From positions 1-34,673 of the forward strand of contig JBOFQB010000001.1 of the NCBI GenBank assembly GCA_051660685.1: a stretch of DNA of 34,673 nt, in the 5' to 3' direction. The notes under the pieces are model-generated. The model did not search any database and had not been told where the DNA came from. It worked only from the letters and a program-made list of their open reading frames with translations. This stretch comes from JAVBSX01 sp051660685 (GTDB taxonomy: Bacteria > Planctomycetota > Planctomycetia > Pirellulales > Thermoguttaceae). Positions 24,135-32,180 of this stretch are shown piece after piece; the first letter of the stretch is position 1, and each line of letters starts with the position of its first letter. The position numbers and the translations under genes were made by a program.

Positions 24135-24873
24135 GTTCAAGTACCTCCATGCACAGTTCGATATAAGCTCTTGCCCCGCGAGATCGGGGCGCATACTCAA
24201 TTATGGACATTCCATGACTCGGTGCTTCACTGACTGCGACATCTCGCGGAATCACCGTGTTGAAAACTATTTCTCCAAAAAAATCCCGGACTTCCCGGTC
24301 CACTTCAAACGTCAACTCAAGGGACGGATCATACATCGTCAGGACAATTCCCCCGAATTTGAGGTTGCCCGGCTTTTTCTCCATGATTTCCTTAATAACT
24401 TCGATCATCTGGACCAAACCTTCCATTGCAAAATACTCGCATTGAATCGGCATAATCACTTCGTTGGAACCACTTAAAGCGATCTGGGTCAACTGCCCCA
24501 ACGAGGGGGGAGAGTCAATCAGAACAAAGTCATAACCTTTGAGTTCACTTGTGAGTTGTTCTTCCATCTTCCTCATTCGGTTCGAATCGGCCCGAGTCAA
24601 CATCTCGATTTCTCCAAAGGAGCGACAACCGGGGAGTAATTCCAGGTTAGGCAAGCGACTGGAGATCGTTGACCTTGCAATTGGCGAACCTGTTGCAAGG
24701 GGATGTGCGTCAATAGGGCTAAAACCGAGTCCGCTCGTTGCATTGCATTGAGGGTCCAGATCGACAAGCAAGGTCCTCGCTCCTGCTTTGGAGAGACCAT
24801 CTGCAAGAGAAATCGCGGTCGTCGTCTTTCCGACCCCACCTTTTTGATTGGCGATACAAAACACTCTCGACAC
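24127..24873 (-). CDS. parA: Chromosome partitioning ATPase ParA (Soj)
   Basis: ParA is a deviant Walker ATPase that binds DNA non-specifically and whose hydrolysis is triggered by ParB. The 248-aa protein begins SRVFCIANQKGGVGKTTTAI, with the deviant Walker A KGGVGKTT at about 11-18. LLVDLDPQCNATSGLG at about 36-51 is the A' region, and FVLIDSPPSLGQLT at about 115-128 is Walker B. There is no N-terminal HTH domain, so it is the chromosomal Soj type. It starts at GTG 24873 and overlaps parB. It diverges from gapA across 334 bases of A/T-rich sequence with short direct repeats. Confidence 0.96.
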   Translation of the reverse strand: MSRVFCIANQKGGVGKTTTAISLADGLSKAGARTLLVDLDPQCNATSGLGFSPIDAHPLATGSPIARSTISSRLPNLELLPGCRSFGEIEMLTRADSNRMRKMEEQLTSELKGYDFVLIDSPPSLGQLTQIALSGSNEVIMPIQCEYFAMEGLVQMIEVIKEIMEKKPGNLKFGGIVLTMYDPSLELTFEVDREVRDFFGEIVFNTVIPRDVAVSEAPSHGMSIIEYAPRSRGARAYIELCMEVLERV

Positions 24874-25017
24874 AATTTATTTTCCGGGCACAATCTTTTG
24901 TAAGGTCCAACAATAACCTGATTGGACCCAATGACAACTCGGTCGGAGTATAGCAAAAGGCGGAAAACGGGAAAAGGGCAATTTTGACCGCATTTTGGCG
25001 ACTTGGGCAACTTGAGC

Positions 25018-25039
25018 GTTCTCTTGAGAGTTCTCTTGA
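25018..25039 (+). repeat. Paired GTTCTCTTGA direct repeats in the parA-gapA intergenic region
   Basis: GTTCTCTTGA occurs at 25018-25027 and again at 25030-25039, a 12-base period. It may be an operator for the gapA promoter downstream or the parA promoter on the other strand. No protein is known to bind it. Confidence 0.35.
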
Positions 25040-25060
25040 ATTTTTCTCTCCGACCCCCTA

Positions 25061-25108
25061 TTACCAAAATTTTTATCGGTTCTATAATTTCAGCACAGTC
25101 GGTTCTAT
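25061..25108 (+). promoter_or_regulatory. Candidate gapA promoter with overlapping direct repeats
   Basis: TATAAT at 25083-25088 is preceded, at a 16-base spacing, by TTACCA at 25061-25066, a weak -35. The -10 overlaps the first of two TCGGTTCTAT direct repeats (25076-25085 and 25099-25108), spaced 23 bases start to start. This is about two helical turns and could bind a dimeric regulator. The gapA start is about 110 bases further. Confidence 0.4.
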
Positions 25109-25207
25109 TGTAGGGATGTTTCCTATCATAGGGCTTTTTCACCCCCAATCCCTTTAGGGCCCAAGAGGTCGCGGGACTTTACACTGTTTTCTCAAAGGAG
25201 CTTTTCT

Positions 25208-26224
25208 GTGTCTATTAAAGTTGGTATTAACGGTTTTGGTCGAATCGGTCGTCTCGTCTTTCGACGTATGATGGAAACCCCGGAAAAATTCGACGTGGTT
25301 GCAATCAACGATCTTACAGATACGGCGACACTTGCGACCTTGCTCAAGTATGACAGCACACATCGTCGTTTCAAAGGGACCGTCACTTACGACGATTCCT
25401 CGTTGACCGTCAACGGAAAGAAAATCAAAATCACAAAAGAAACGGACCCGGCCAAACTCCCTTGGGGTGAGCTTGATGCTGCAATCGTCCTCGAAAGTAC
25501 AGGTCGCTTTACCGCCAAAAAAGCGGACGGAAAACCCGGTTTCGACTCGCATCTCGACGCAGGTGCAAAAAAGGTCGTCATTAGTGCTCCTGCAAAAGGG
25601 GCTGATTTGACCTGTGTTCTTGGCGTGAACTGCGACAAACTGACTCCGGCTCTCAAAACCGTCTCGAACGCTAGTTGCACAACCAACTGTCTCGCCCCGG
25701 TTGCGAAAGTCCTCAACGATAAATTCGGAATCGTTCGCGGTCTTATGACAACGGTTCACTCCTACACCAACGATCAGGTTGTTCTGGACATCCCTTACAA
25801 AAACATTTATCGCGGTCGCGCAGCTGCTTTGAACATCATTCCGACGACAACGGGAGCAGCAGAAGCAGTCGGCGAAGTCATTCCCGAAGTCAAAGGTAAG
25901 TTGACCGGTTATGCTCTTCGTGTCCCGACTCCGACCGGAAGTGCGGTTGACCTCGTTTGCGAACTGTCCAAATCGGTTACTGTTGAAATGGTCAACGCTG
26001 CAATCAAAGAAGCGGCTGAAGGAAAAATGAAGGGCATCCTTTCTTACAACGAAGACCCGATTGTCCTTTCCGACATCGTTGGTGATTCTCACAGTTCCAT
26101 CTTCGTTCCTGAATGGACCCGCGTCGTCAGCGAGACTATGGTCAAGATTCTCTCTTGGTATGACAATGAATGGGGTTACAGTTGCCGAAGTGTCGATTTG
26201 ATCGAACGACTTGCCAAGCTGTAA
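25208..26224 (+). CDS. gapA: Glyceraldehyde-3-phosphate dehydrogenase
   Basis: This enzyme oxidises glyceraldehyde 3-phosphate to 1,3-bisphosphoglycerate using NAD in glycolysis. The 338-aa protein starts at GTG 25208 with a strong AAAGGAG eight bases upstream. The Rossmann segment VGINGFGRIGR is at about 5-15, and the INDLTD stretch near residues 33-38 suggests NAD rather than NADP. The active site is SNASCTTNC with Cys157, and the partner histidine is His184 in TTVHSYTNDQ. The C-terminal WYDNEWGYSCRSVDLIE is intact. It is monocistronic, ending about 120 bases before a strong terminator, and it diverges from parA. Confidence 0.98.
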   Translation: MSIKVGINGFGRIGRLVFRRMMETPEKFDVVAINDLTDTATLATLLKYDSTHRRFKGTVTYDDSSLTVNGKKIKITKETDPAKLPWGELDAAIVLESTGRFTAKKADGKPGFDSHLDAGAKKVVISAPAKGADLTCVLGVNCDKLTPALKTVSNASCTTNCLAPVAKVLNDKFGIVRGLMTTVHSYTNDQVVLDIPYKNIYRGRAAALNIIPTTTGAAEAVGEVIPEVKGKLTGYALRVPTPTGSAVDLVCELSKSVTVEMVNAAIKEAAEGKMKGILSYNEDPIVLSDIVGDSHSSIFVPEWTRVVSETMVKILSWYDNEWGYSCRSVDLIERLAKL

Positions 26225-26247
26225 TCCAAGAGGTTATCATTTTTAGC

Positions 26248-26302
26248 GTTGAATTGTTTAACTCTGAAATGTTGAATTGTTTAACTCTGAAATGTTGAAT
26301 TT
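26248..26302 (+). repeat. 23-bp tandem repeat downstream of gapA
   Basis: A 23-base unit beginning GTTGAATTGTTTAACTC occurs at 26248-26270 and 26271-26293, then a partial unit to about 26302. The unit carries an internal GTTGAA-type word that is complementary to the TTCAAC words repeated at about 26414-26452, so the two could pair. It lies in the 3' untranslated region before the terminator. Confidence 0.6.
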
Positions 26303-26342
26303 TTTGGCGTTGAGGATGTTAAAAAAATTCAGGTGAGACGAG

Positions 26343-26390
26343 ACAGGGATGTAGGATAATCATGTATTTTCCTACATCCCTGTTTTTTTT
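26343..26390 (+). terminator. Intrinsic terminator of gapA
   Basis: A perfect 14-base stem, ACAGGGATGTAGGA (26343-26356) with TCCTACATCCCTGT (26370-26383), has a 13-base loop and runs directly into eight Ts (26383-26390). It is the strongest terminator in the window. Confidence 0.92.
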
Positions 26391-26450
26391 GACGTCGTAA
26401 TTTTTAACTCATTTTCAACATTCTTATTTTCAACCTTATTTTCAACATTC

Positions 26451-28391
26451 TTAATCGTTGAAAAGCGAACTGGGAAGAAGAATGGGTTGCGCGGTGATGT
26501 CAGACGCAACATCATCTGCGGATCGTTGACATTGGACGAGAACGAAAAAAGGATCGCGGTCAGCGTAAGTGACGGACCAACCGTGAACGCCGGTATTGTT
26601 CAGGTCGGTTGCAATCGGAGTCCAGGGACCTTGCATGGAGGGACCTCGGAATAAGTGGACTTTAGCAGGCGCCCATGTTCGGTCGCCGATTTCCCATTTG
26701 ACGACAACACGGGGCGGTTTTGTCTCCAATGTTAAGGAAACCTTTGTGATTTTGGCCGATTGAGCATGTTTTAAGTCGGTTTGCGGAACTGGAAGTGAAT
26801 CGGCAACCCCATATTTTGGATTCGTATTGTGAATCTGCGCGGGAGGTGCAGGAGGATGCAGATGAGGGTTCCCCCCTTTGGTTTGTGGTCGGTCAGGAAA
26901 TTCCGGCTGATCTTTCGGAATAGAAGGGGAAGTGTCAACAACGGCATTTGTCTCTTGGTCAAAGTCCGCCTCACTACCTCTCTTGTCATTGCCCATATTT
27001 GTGAGCAATGACGGGGGAGCGACTGAAACATGAAGTCCGCTTTTTTGACTTGAACTGTTGATGTCCTTTGTTCCTAGTATGTTGGAAATGAGCATTGGAT
27101 CATCGGAATCTTCCCCAGAAACTTCATTAGCAAACATCGGGGCAACGACTGCTTCGACTCCTTCAAACTCTTCGTTTTTTTCTTCTTTTGAGGCAGCAAC
27201 ATGGGCGTTGAGCAAACTGTTCATCTCGGTCAGAGTCAAGGATCGGGAATTTTCAACGGGCAGATCGGACGAGCGGACCATTTTTTTGGGAGATGGAACG
27301 ACGGATTTATCTCCTTTGTCCCCTGTCCGATTCAGGTCCGTGCTTTGCAGTCCCAAAGAAAGCGGTCGTTTGTCTTTTTGAGCCGATTTTTTAGACGATT
27401 GCGGTTTGGGCGGGTTTAAGGGAGCTGTGTTGTCAACTTGGGCAATTTTACCCGTATTGTCCCTTGTTCCTACACCATTCTCCTTTGTTCTTAGGTCGTC
27501 TTTTAGAGACACATTCGCGGAATCCGGTCTTACGTTATTATTTGCCGATTGGTTGAATCCTGTCTCAACCCGATTGAATTCGGTACTTTTGGGTGTTGGG
27601 GGAAACATTTTATTTTTTACAGCATCTATTCCCCTTTGCATGTCGTCCGTCAATGACCCCCGTTCAGGGTCCTGTCCGGTTTGTACCAATTGGATCGTTC
27701 GACCTTGCAGTTCACGATTACCTGCCATATCCGACACCTCAACACGAACTTCTGCTGTTTCTGCGCCCTTTTCCGACCACCATACTAATTCGCCTGAATT
27801 TTTCAGCCCTTCTGTTTGGATAGACTGAAGATCAATCGCAATTTCCTGCCAGTTTTCCGAGACAGCAGCAGTTGGATTGTTGGAAAGGGTTGACTTACTG
27901 TAGGAAACGGCAACTTTGGGATAACGACGCTGCAAATTAGCATCCTCAATACTCCAAGTCAGGACCAATTCACCTGTATTGCGTTGTTCCAATTGGACTG
28001 TCAGGTTGGGAGGAGCTGTATCGACCAAGACCCTTAGAAGGGGGTTACGACGATAATTGGGGTTAAGCAATCCGTCCTTTGTATACGTTTTGAAGAGGAA
28101 CCAGTATTCTCCGTCACTTGGGGCGTTGAAGAAGAACTGACCTTTCTCGGGAGTCACACGACCATAAGGATACCAATTGGTTCCCTGATCGTTGGAATAC
28201 AGCAATTCGACCTCGTTTGGGACATCTTCGAGACCGTCACTTTTGATTTCAAAGGGAATGACGAACTGACCATGTCGTGTTGGGATGAGCGGACCACCTT
28301 TTTCTTGTGCAAAAGCAAATGTCCCAATCAAAACAGCACAAGTGAACACAGCACGAGTGAACAAGGACCGGAAACCGAAAGGGCGTTTCAT
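26451..28391 (-). CDS. Secreted protein with beta-sandwich-like ends and a long disordered middle
   Basis: No family is recognised in this 646-aa protein. A signal peptide is clear from ATG 28391 (MKRPFGFRSLFTRAVFTCAV followed by a hydrophobic stretch and an AFAQ cleavage region near residue 29). The frame is open to 28454 but the extra residues are not signal-like, and no Shine-Dalgarno is seen. Residues about 40-245 are beta-rich: FVIPFEIKSDGLEDVPNEVE, then LLYSNDQGTNWYPYGRV and LRVLVDTAPPNLTVQLEQR, a pattern of immunoglobulin- or fibronectin-like domains. The middle (about 255-555) is Ser/Lys/Pro/Asp-rich and probably disordered. The last 90 residues (SLTLETKPPRVVVKWEIGDR) look like another beta-sandwich. 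It is probably periplasmic or envelope-associated. Confidence 0.65.
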   Translation of the reverse strand: MKRPFGFRSLFTRAVFTCAVLIGTFAFAQEKGGPLIPTRHGQFVIPFEIKSDGLEDVPNEVELLYSNDQGTNWYPYGRVTPEKGQFFFNAPSDGEYWFLFKTYTKDGLLNPNYRRNPLLRVLVDTAPPNLTVQLEQRNTGELVLTWSIEDANLQRRYPKVAVSYSKSTLSNNPTAAVSENWQEIAIDLQSIQTEGLKNSGELVWWSEKGAETAEVRVEVSDMAGNRELQGRTIQLVQTGQDPERGSLTDDMQRGIDAVKNKMFPPTPKSTEFNRVETGFNQSANNNVRPDSANVSLKDDLRTKENGVGTRDNTGKIAQVDNTAPLNPPKPQSSKKSAQKDKRPLSLGLQSTDLNRTGDKGDKSVVPSPKKMVRSSDLPVENSRSLTLTEMNSLLNAHVAASKEEKNEEFEGVEAVVAPMFANEVSGEDSDDPMLISNILGTKDINSSSQKSGLHVSVAPPSLLTNMGNDKRGSEADFDQETNAVVDTSPSIPKDQPEFPDRPQTKGGNPHLHPPAPPAQIHNTNPKYGVADSLPVPQTDLKHAQSAKITKVSLTLETKPPRVVVKWEIGDRTWAPAKVHLFRGPSMQGPWTPIATDLNNTGVHGWSVTYADRDPFFVLVQCQRSADDVASDITAQPILLPSSLFND

Positions 28392-28657
28392 TGGAAAGTT
28401 GTGGAGAACGAGGGAGGTCGGACAAATTTCAGCGCGCAGACTTGCAGTCCGCAACGTATTGGGGTTAGATCGTCCGCTCAGTCCGTTGAAAAAACTATTG
28501 CTGAAATAATTCCCTTTTTTTTATTTATTCCGTTTTTAACGGCAGATTGCAGAGTTTGCCGAAAAAAAAGATTTTTTTGATTAGAAAAAATAGGCAGACC
28601 TGTATTATTTTCTGTCATTTAAGATTAAATTGGGAGGGGAGAAAAAGAAGTTGTTTT

Positions 28658-28690
28658 GAAGATGTTTTAGAGGAAAAGAAGATGTTTTAG
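28658..28690 (+). repeat. Short direct repeat GAAGATGTTTTAG
   Basis: A 13-base word occurs at 28658-28670 and 28678-28690. It lies just upstream of the split REP-like unit. The second copy overlaps the start of that unit, so part of the likeness may be chance. Confidence 0.35.
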
Positions 28691-28960
28691 CTGCATAGCA
28701 GTGACCTGATTGTAGTCCCAGTCCGCTAACAAGTTCCGCGAAAAGGAGCAATTTTCATTTTTGAACCACGAAACACACAAAAGACACGAAAAACCGTATT
28801 TTGTGAGATTTTCGTGACTTTCGTGATTTTCGTGGTAAAAACAAATCCGTCCAACCCGGCTCGGTTCAAATCGCAAAACCAAACTTGTTAGCAGTCTGAT
28901 TGTAGTCCGGGGTGAAACGCAGCGCAACCCCGGGTTAACGGAACCCCAAAAAATTGCCGC
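28678..28960 (+). repeat. REP-like unit split by the copy B element
   Basis: AGCTGCATAGCAGTGACC (about 28689-28706) followed by TGATTGTAGTCC matches the inverse of the 22927-22957 sequence. It then resumes at 28899 with ATTGTAGTCCGGGGTGAA and CAACCCCGGGTTAAC. The interruption is exactly the 180-bp element with a 10-bp duplication, and the uninterrupted relative at 22880-22957 serves as the empty-site comparison. The rest of 28392-29044 has no gene; the part nearest 28500-28660 is A/T-rich. Confidence 0.7.
28719..28898 (+). mobile_element. 180-bp MITE-like element, copy B
   Basis: It has the same length and same flanking sequence as copy A, with terminal inverted repeats CAGTCCGCTAACAAGTT and AACTTGTTAGCAGTCTG (15 of 17 bases complementary). 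It is flanked by ATTGTAGTCC at 28709-28718 and 28899-28908, a 10-bp direct repeat. Core 28766-28835 is the exact reverse complement of the core in copy A. Only about four flank bases differ between copies, so the copies are recent. The duplication length is in the range reported for IS4-family transposases, but the mobilising enzyme is not in the window. Confidence 0.85.
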
Positions 28961-28975
28961 TAAACGACAAATCTC

Positions 28976-29010
28976 ATCCCTGTTCCCCAGTCCCTATCCC
29001 CTACCTGCCC
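28976..29010 (+). repeat. C-rich repeat, copy 5
   Basis: Contains TTCCCCAGTCCCTATCCCC and CTACCTGCCC, 35 bases before the metalloprotease ATG. As with copy 1 it sits in the leader of a rightward gene. Confidence 0.5.
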
Positions 29011-29044
29011 AACACTTCGTTCACACTCTAACACTTTCATTCTT

Positions 29045-32000
29045 ATGAGATTACGCCTTTTTTTGCCGCTTTTGATTCTTTTGGGCACATTGACTCTTTT
29101 GAGTTTTGCTCAGGAAACCTCCAATGTAGTATCGACCGTTTCGATACCGGGTAAATCCGAGGAGAAAGACACTCCCCGGCCTATTAAAGAGTTTATGCCG
29201 GACGCGAAAAAGTATGAAGGACTTTTCAATCTTTATCAGAAAAAAGACAGGTTGCTCGCTGAAATCACGAGTTCCAACCTGAATACCGACTATTTGATTT
29301 GTATGGCAGTTGCAAAAGGGTCGGGCGATTCTCCTGTCGGGGGTTACACCTTGAATTTTGGAGATGATTGGTTGTGGACATTTCGTAAGGTGAATGACCG
29401 AATTCAGGTTGTTCGTCGCAACATCCGTTTCAAAGCCGATCCCGGAACAACAGAAGCGACCGCTGTTGATGTTGCGTATTCGGACAGTATTCTCTACAGT
29501 TTGCCGATTTTAGCACGAGGAGAAAATGGAGGGGATGTTATTGATTTGAGCAGCATCTTCATGTCCGACTTGCCCGAACTCGGTTCTTGGATTGGGGGAT
29601 ATTTTGCAAGTGACCGATCCAATTGGGGAACGATCAAGACGTTTCCGAACAATGTGGAAATTCGGGTTGACGCAACGTATGCAACAGGTTCACGTTTTTA
29701 TTCGTATTACTACTATTATCCAAATTTTGCGGCCCCGGACAGTAAGAGTACAGGGGTTACAATTCATTATTCGATCAGCAAATTACCCAGTTCAGGTTAT
29801 ACGCCGAGATTGGCGGACAATCGGCTTGGTTATTTTACAACCGTTCATAAGAATTTTTCCAAAAATCAGGATGACGAACACTTTGTTCGGTACATCAATC
29901 GTTGGAATCTGCAAAAAGCCGATCCAAGTCTCGAAAAATCCCCCCCGAAAAAACCGATTGTCTTCTACATTGAAAAAACAGTCCCAATCAAGTACCGAAA
30001 TGCAGTCCGTGAAGGGATACTGGAATGGAACAAGGCGTTTGAAAAGTGCGGCATTATTGGGGCGATTGAGGTTCGTCAGCAAATGGAGAGCGACACTTGG
30101 GATGCTGAAGACATTAACTACAACACATTTCGTTGGATAACGGCGGACGCTTTTTTTGCAATGGGGCCGAGTCATGTCAATCCGTTGACGGGAGAAATTC
30201 TGGACGCCGATGTTATTATGGACGCCGGATTTGTTGATGCTTGGAAACGGCGTTTTGACATTTACCTTGCTGAAGAATTGCCAGTTCTGCCGAACACCAT
30301 TTCGCGTGAAGAGCAGATCAAACATTTTCTCGGTCTTATTGCCCGGGAAGAAGCGGAAAAAGTAAAAGAGCGGAACAGAGAATTCGGGGACCAATCTGTA
30401 CGAGGAGTTGCAAATGAACCGTTGAACCGAGCTGACCGGGGATATGCCAATTTTATGTCCTCACAAATTGCATTCGCTTCAATCATGCTCGGTCTTTCGG
30501 AAGAAGACCCGGATGCTCCTCCTAAACCGGAAGAACCTAAACCGGAAGAACCTAAACCGGAAGAACCCAAACCGGAAGAACCTAAACCAGAAGAACCTAA
30601 ACCAGAAGAACCTAAACCAGAAGAGCCTAAACCGGCTGAACCGCAACCGGAAACGCCCCAAACCGAGGAACCGAAGACGGAAGATGCTCCCAAAACCGAA
30701 GAAGTGAAATCCGAAGAAGCAAAAACAGAGGAAGGGAAAACGGAAGAGAAGAAGGAGGAGAAGGGGGAAGAGAAGAAGCCTAATCTTGAGGAGATCAAGA
30801 AAAAGAACAAAGAGGCGTTTGAAAAGTTACTTTTAGCGGCGATCAAGGACATTGCGACACATGAAGTGGGACACACACTTGGGTTGCGGCACAATTTCAA
30901 GGCGGGGAGTTGGTTGACTCTTGAGGAGATCAACGACCCGAATCGTTCCAAAGAGTACGGTTTTTCCGGCTCGGTTATGGACTATCTCCCGTTCAACATC
31001 ATGCCGAAAGGAAAACCGCAAGGTGACATTGTGATGTCAACTCTCGGCCCTTATGACTATCTGGTGATTGAATATGGTTATAAACCTCTTTCGGGGAGTA
31101 CCGAGGGAGATGCGGGGGAATTACGGAAGATTGCGGCCCGACAAGCGGAAAAGGGGAATCATTATGCAACGGATGAAGACCTGATGATGGGGGATGATCC
31201 GTTGACGACAACCGGCATGTTAGGTTCCAATGCAATTGATATGGCAAAAGCGAGGGGGGAGCTTTACGCCCAACTTTTGCCGCAATTGACGAATCGGGCA
31301 ATCAAGGAGAGTGGAAGTTACAAAGATGTTGCGATGTATTTTAGTGCAATTCTGTTCAACAAGGTGATTGCATACCGTCAGGTTTCATGCAACATTGGCG
31401 GTCTGTACAGTAATCGGGATCATCGTGGAGACCCGGGCAATCGACCGCCGATTCAGGTTGTCGATGCTGCATTGCAACGGGAATCGCTCAAATATCTCTG
31501 TGATGAAGTGTTTGGCGTTGATTCGTTCAAAGTCCCTGCCGAGTTGTATAACATGTTTACAGATGAAAAGTGGTATTTTTGGGACACGATGTGGGGGGGA
31601 TACCAGATAGAATTGCGGGACATGCTCCTTTATGCGCAATTGGCGGTGTTGCGGAACATGATTTATCCTTGGACGTTGAGTCGTTTGGACGACATGGAAC
31701 TTCGGGTTAAAGAGGGCGAGGACGTTTTTACGGTTTCTGAATTGTTGGAAACGTTGACATCGGCGATTTTCAAGGAGTTGGATTTGGTGAAGGACGGAGA
31801 ATTCAGTTCTCGTAAACCGGCGATTTCGCTGATTCGGCGGAATTTGCAGGACTTTTACTTTGGAATTTTGGCGATGTACACTTCAGGACAGGGAACTATG
31901 TACATGCGATTGCCCGAATCGTGTCAATCGAATGCCCGCGTCCAACTGTTGACGTTGTTTACCCGAATTCAGGCAATTCTCAATGTTGACGGGTCTAAAC

Positions 32001-32089
32001 TCGATCCGGCGTCTCGCGCTCATTTGCTGAACCTGAACGACCGAATCCAAAAGGTACTCAACGCCCAATTGAATGTCCGAAATCCCTGA
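29045..32089 (+). CDS. Secreted zinc-dependent metalloprotease of the DUF5117/DUF4953 type
   Basis: This 1014-aa protein is a predicted exported metallopeptidase. A signal peptide is clear (MRLRLFLPLLILLGTLTLLS, cleavage near residue 22). The segments SSNLNTDYLICMAVAKG (about 76-92) and FRKVNDRIQVVRRNIRFKAD (about 116-135) fit the DUF5118/DUF5117 parts. The zinc site is HEVGHTLGLRH, with His606, Glu607, His610 and His616, followed by SGSVMDYLPF near 645, a Met-turn as in metzincins. A tandem block of Pro-Lys-Pro-Glu-Glu repeats (30521-30640, 15-base units) and then a Glu/Lys-rich run lie at about 493-590, immediately before the catalytic motif; the family does not require them. The C-terminal part is helical. 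Substrate unknown. No Shine-Dalgarno seen before ATG 29045. Confidence 0.85.
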   Translation: MRLRLFLPLLILLGTLTLLSFAQETSNVVSTVSIPGKSEEKDTPRPIKEFMPDAKKYEGLFNLYQKKDRLLAEITSSNLNTDYLICMAVAKGSGDSPVGGYTLNFGDDWLWTFRKVNDRIQVVRRNIRFKADPGTTEATAVDVAYSDSILYSLPILARGENGGDVIDLSSIFMSDLPELGSWIGGYFASDRSNWGTIKTFPNNVEIRVDATYATGSRFYSYYYYYPNFAAPDSKSTGVTIHYSISKLPSSGYTPRLADNRLGYFTTVHKNFSKNQDDEHFVRYINRWNLQKADPSLEKSPPKKPIVFYIEKTVPIKYRNAVREGILEWNKAFEKCGIIGAIEVRQQMESDTWDAEDINYNTFRWITADAFFAMGPSHVNPLTGEILDADVIMDAGFVDAWKRRFDIYLAEELPVLPNTISREEQIKHFLGLIAREEAEKVKERNREFGDQSVRGVANEPLNRADRGYANFMSSQIAFASIMLGLSEEDPDAPPKPEEPKPEEPKPEEPKPEEPKPEEPKPEEPKPEEPKPAEPQPETPQTEEPKTEDAPKTEEVKSEEAKTEEGKTEEKKEEKGEEKKPNLEEIKKKNKEAFEKLLLAAIKDIATHEVGHTLGLRHNFKAGSWLTLEEINDPNRSKEYGFSGSVMDYLPFNIMPKGKPQGDIVMSTLGPYDYLVIEYGYKPLSGSTEGDAGELRKIAARQAEKGNHYATDEDLMMGDDPLTTTGMLGSNAIDMAKARGELYAQLLPQLTNRAIKESGSYKDVAMYFSAILFNKVIAYRQVSCNIGGLYSNRDHRGDPGNRPPIQVVDAALQRESLKYLCDEVFGVDSFKVPAELYNMFTDEKWYFWDTMWGGYQIELRDMLLYAQLAVLRNMIYPWTLSRLDDMELRVKEGEDVFTVSELLETLTSAIFKELDLVKDGEFSSRKPAISLIRRNLQDFYFGILAMYTSGQGTMYMRLPESCQSNARVQLLTLFTRIQAILNVDGSKLDPASRAHLLNLNDRIQKVLNAQLNVRNP
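30521..30640 (+). repeat. 15-bp tandem repeat inside the metalloprotease gene
   Basis: Eight units of the form CCTAAACCGGAAGAA in frame encode Pro-Lys-Pro-Glu-Glu. Units 1-6 are nearly identical, unit 7 differs at a few third positions and unit 8 has Ala. Nearly identical copies suggest recent expansion, and copy number could vary among strains without a frameshift. Confidence 0.9.
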
Positions 32090-32099
32090 TATAGGGGAC

Positions 32100-32176
32100 C
32101 CCGTTTAGCCGCGGAACATCGTTCCGCGCGTATAAAATTCCTGTACACGCGATACGTTGTATCGCGGCTAAACGGG
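32100..32176. terminator. Nested palindrome between convergent genes
   Basis: CCCGTTTAGCCGCG (32100-32113) is the exact inverse of CGCGGCTAAACGGG (32163-32176). Inside are two further hairpins: GCGGAAC/GTTCCGC (32111-32127) and CGCGATAC/GTATCGCG (32148-32166), which can form instead of the outer stem. It fills the 91-base gap between two convergent genes, so a two-way terminator or a REP-like repeat pair are both plausible. Confidence 0.6.
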
Positions 32177-32180
32177 AAAC

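Noticed and set aside
25154..26092. Minus-strand ORF of 312 aa opposite gapA
   Set aside because: It is a shadow of the gapA reading frame; codon bias of a highly expressed gene often leaves the opposite strand open.
30262..30951. Minus-strand ORF of 229 aa with repeated Gly-Ser-Ser-Gly-Leu words
   Set aside because: It is the antisense of the Pro-Lys-Pro-Glu-Glu repeat in the metalloprotease.
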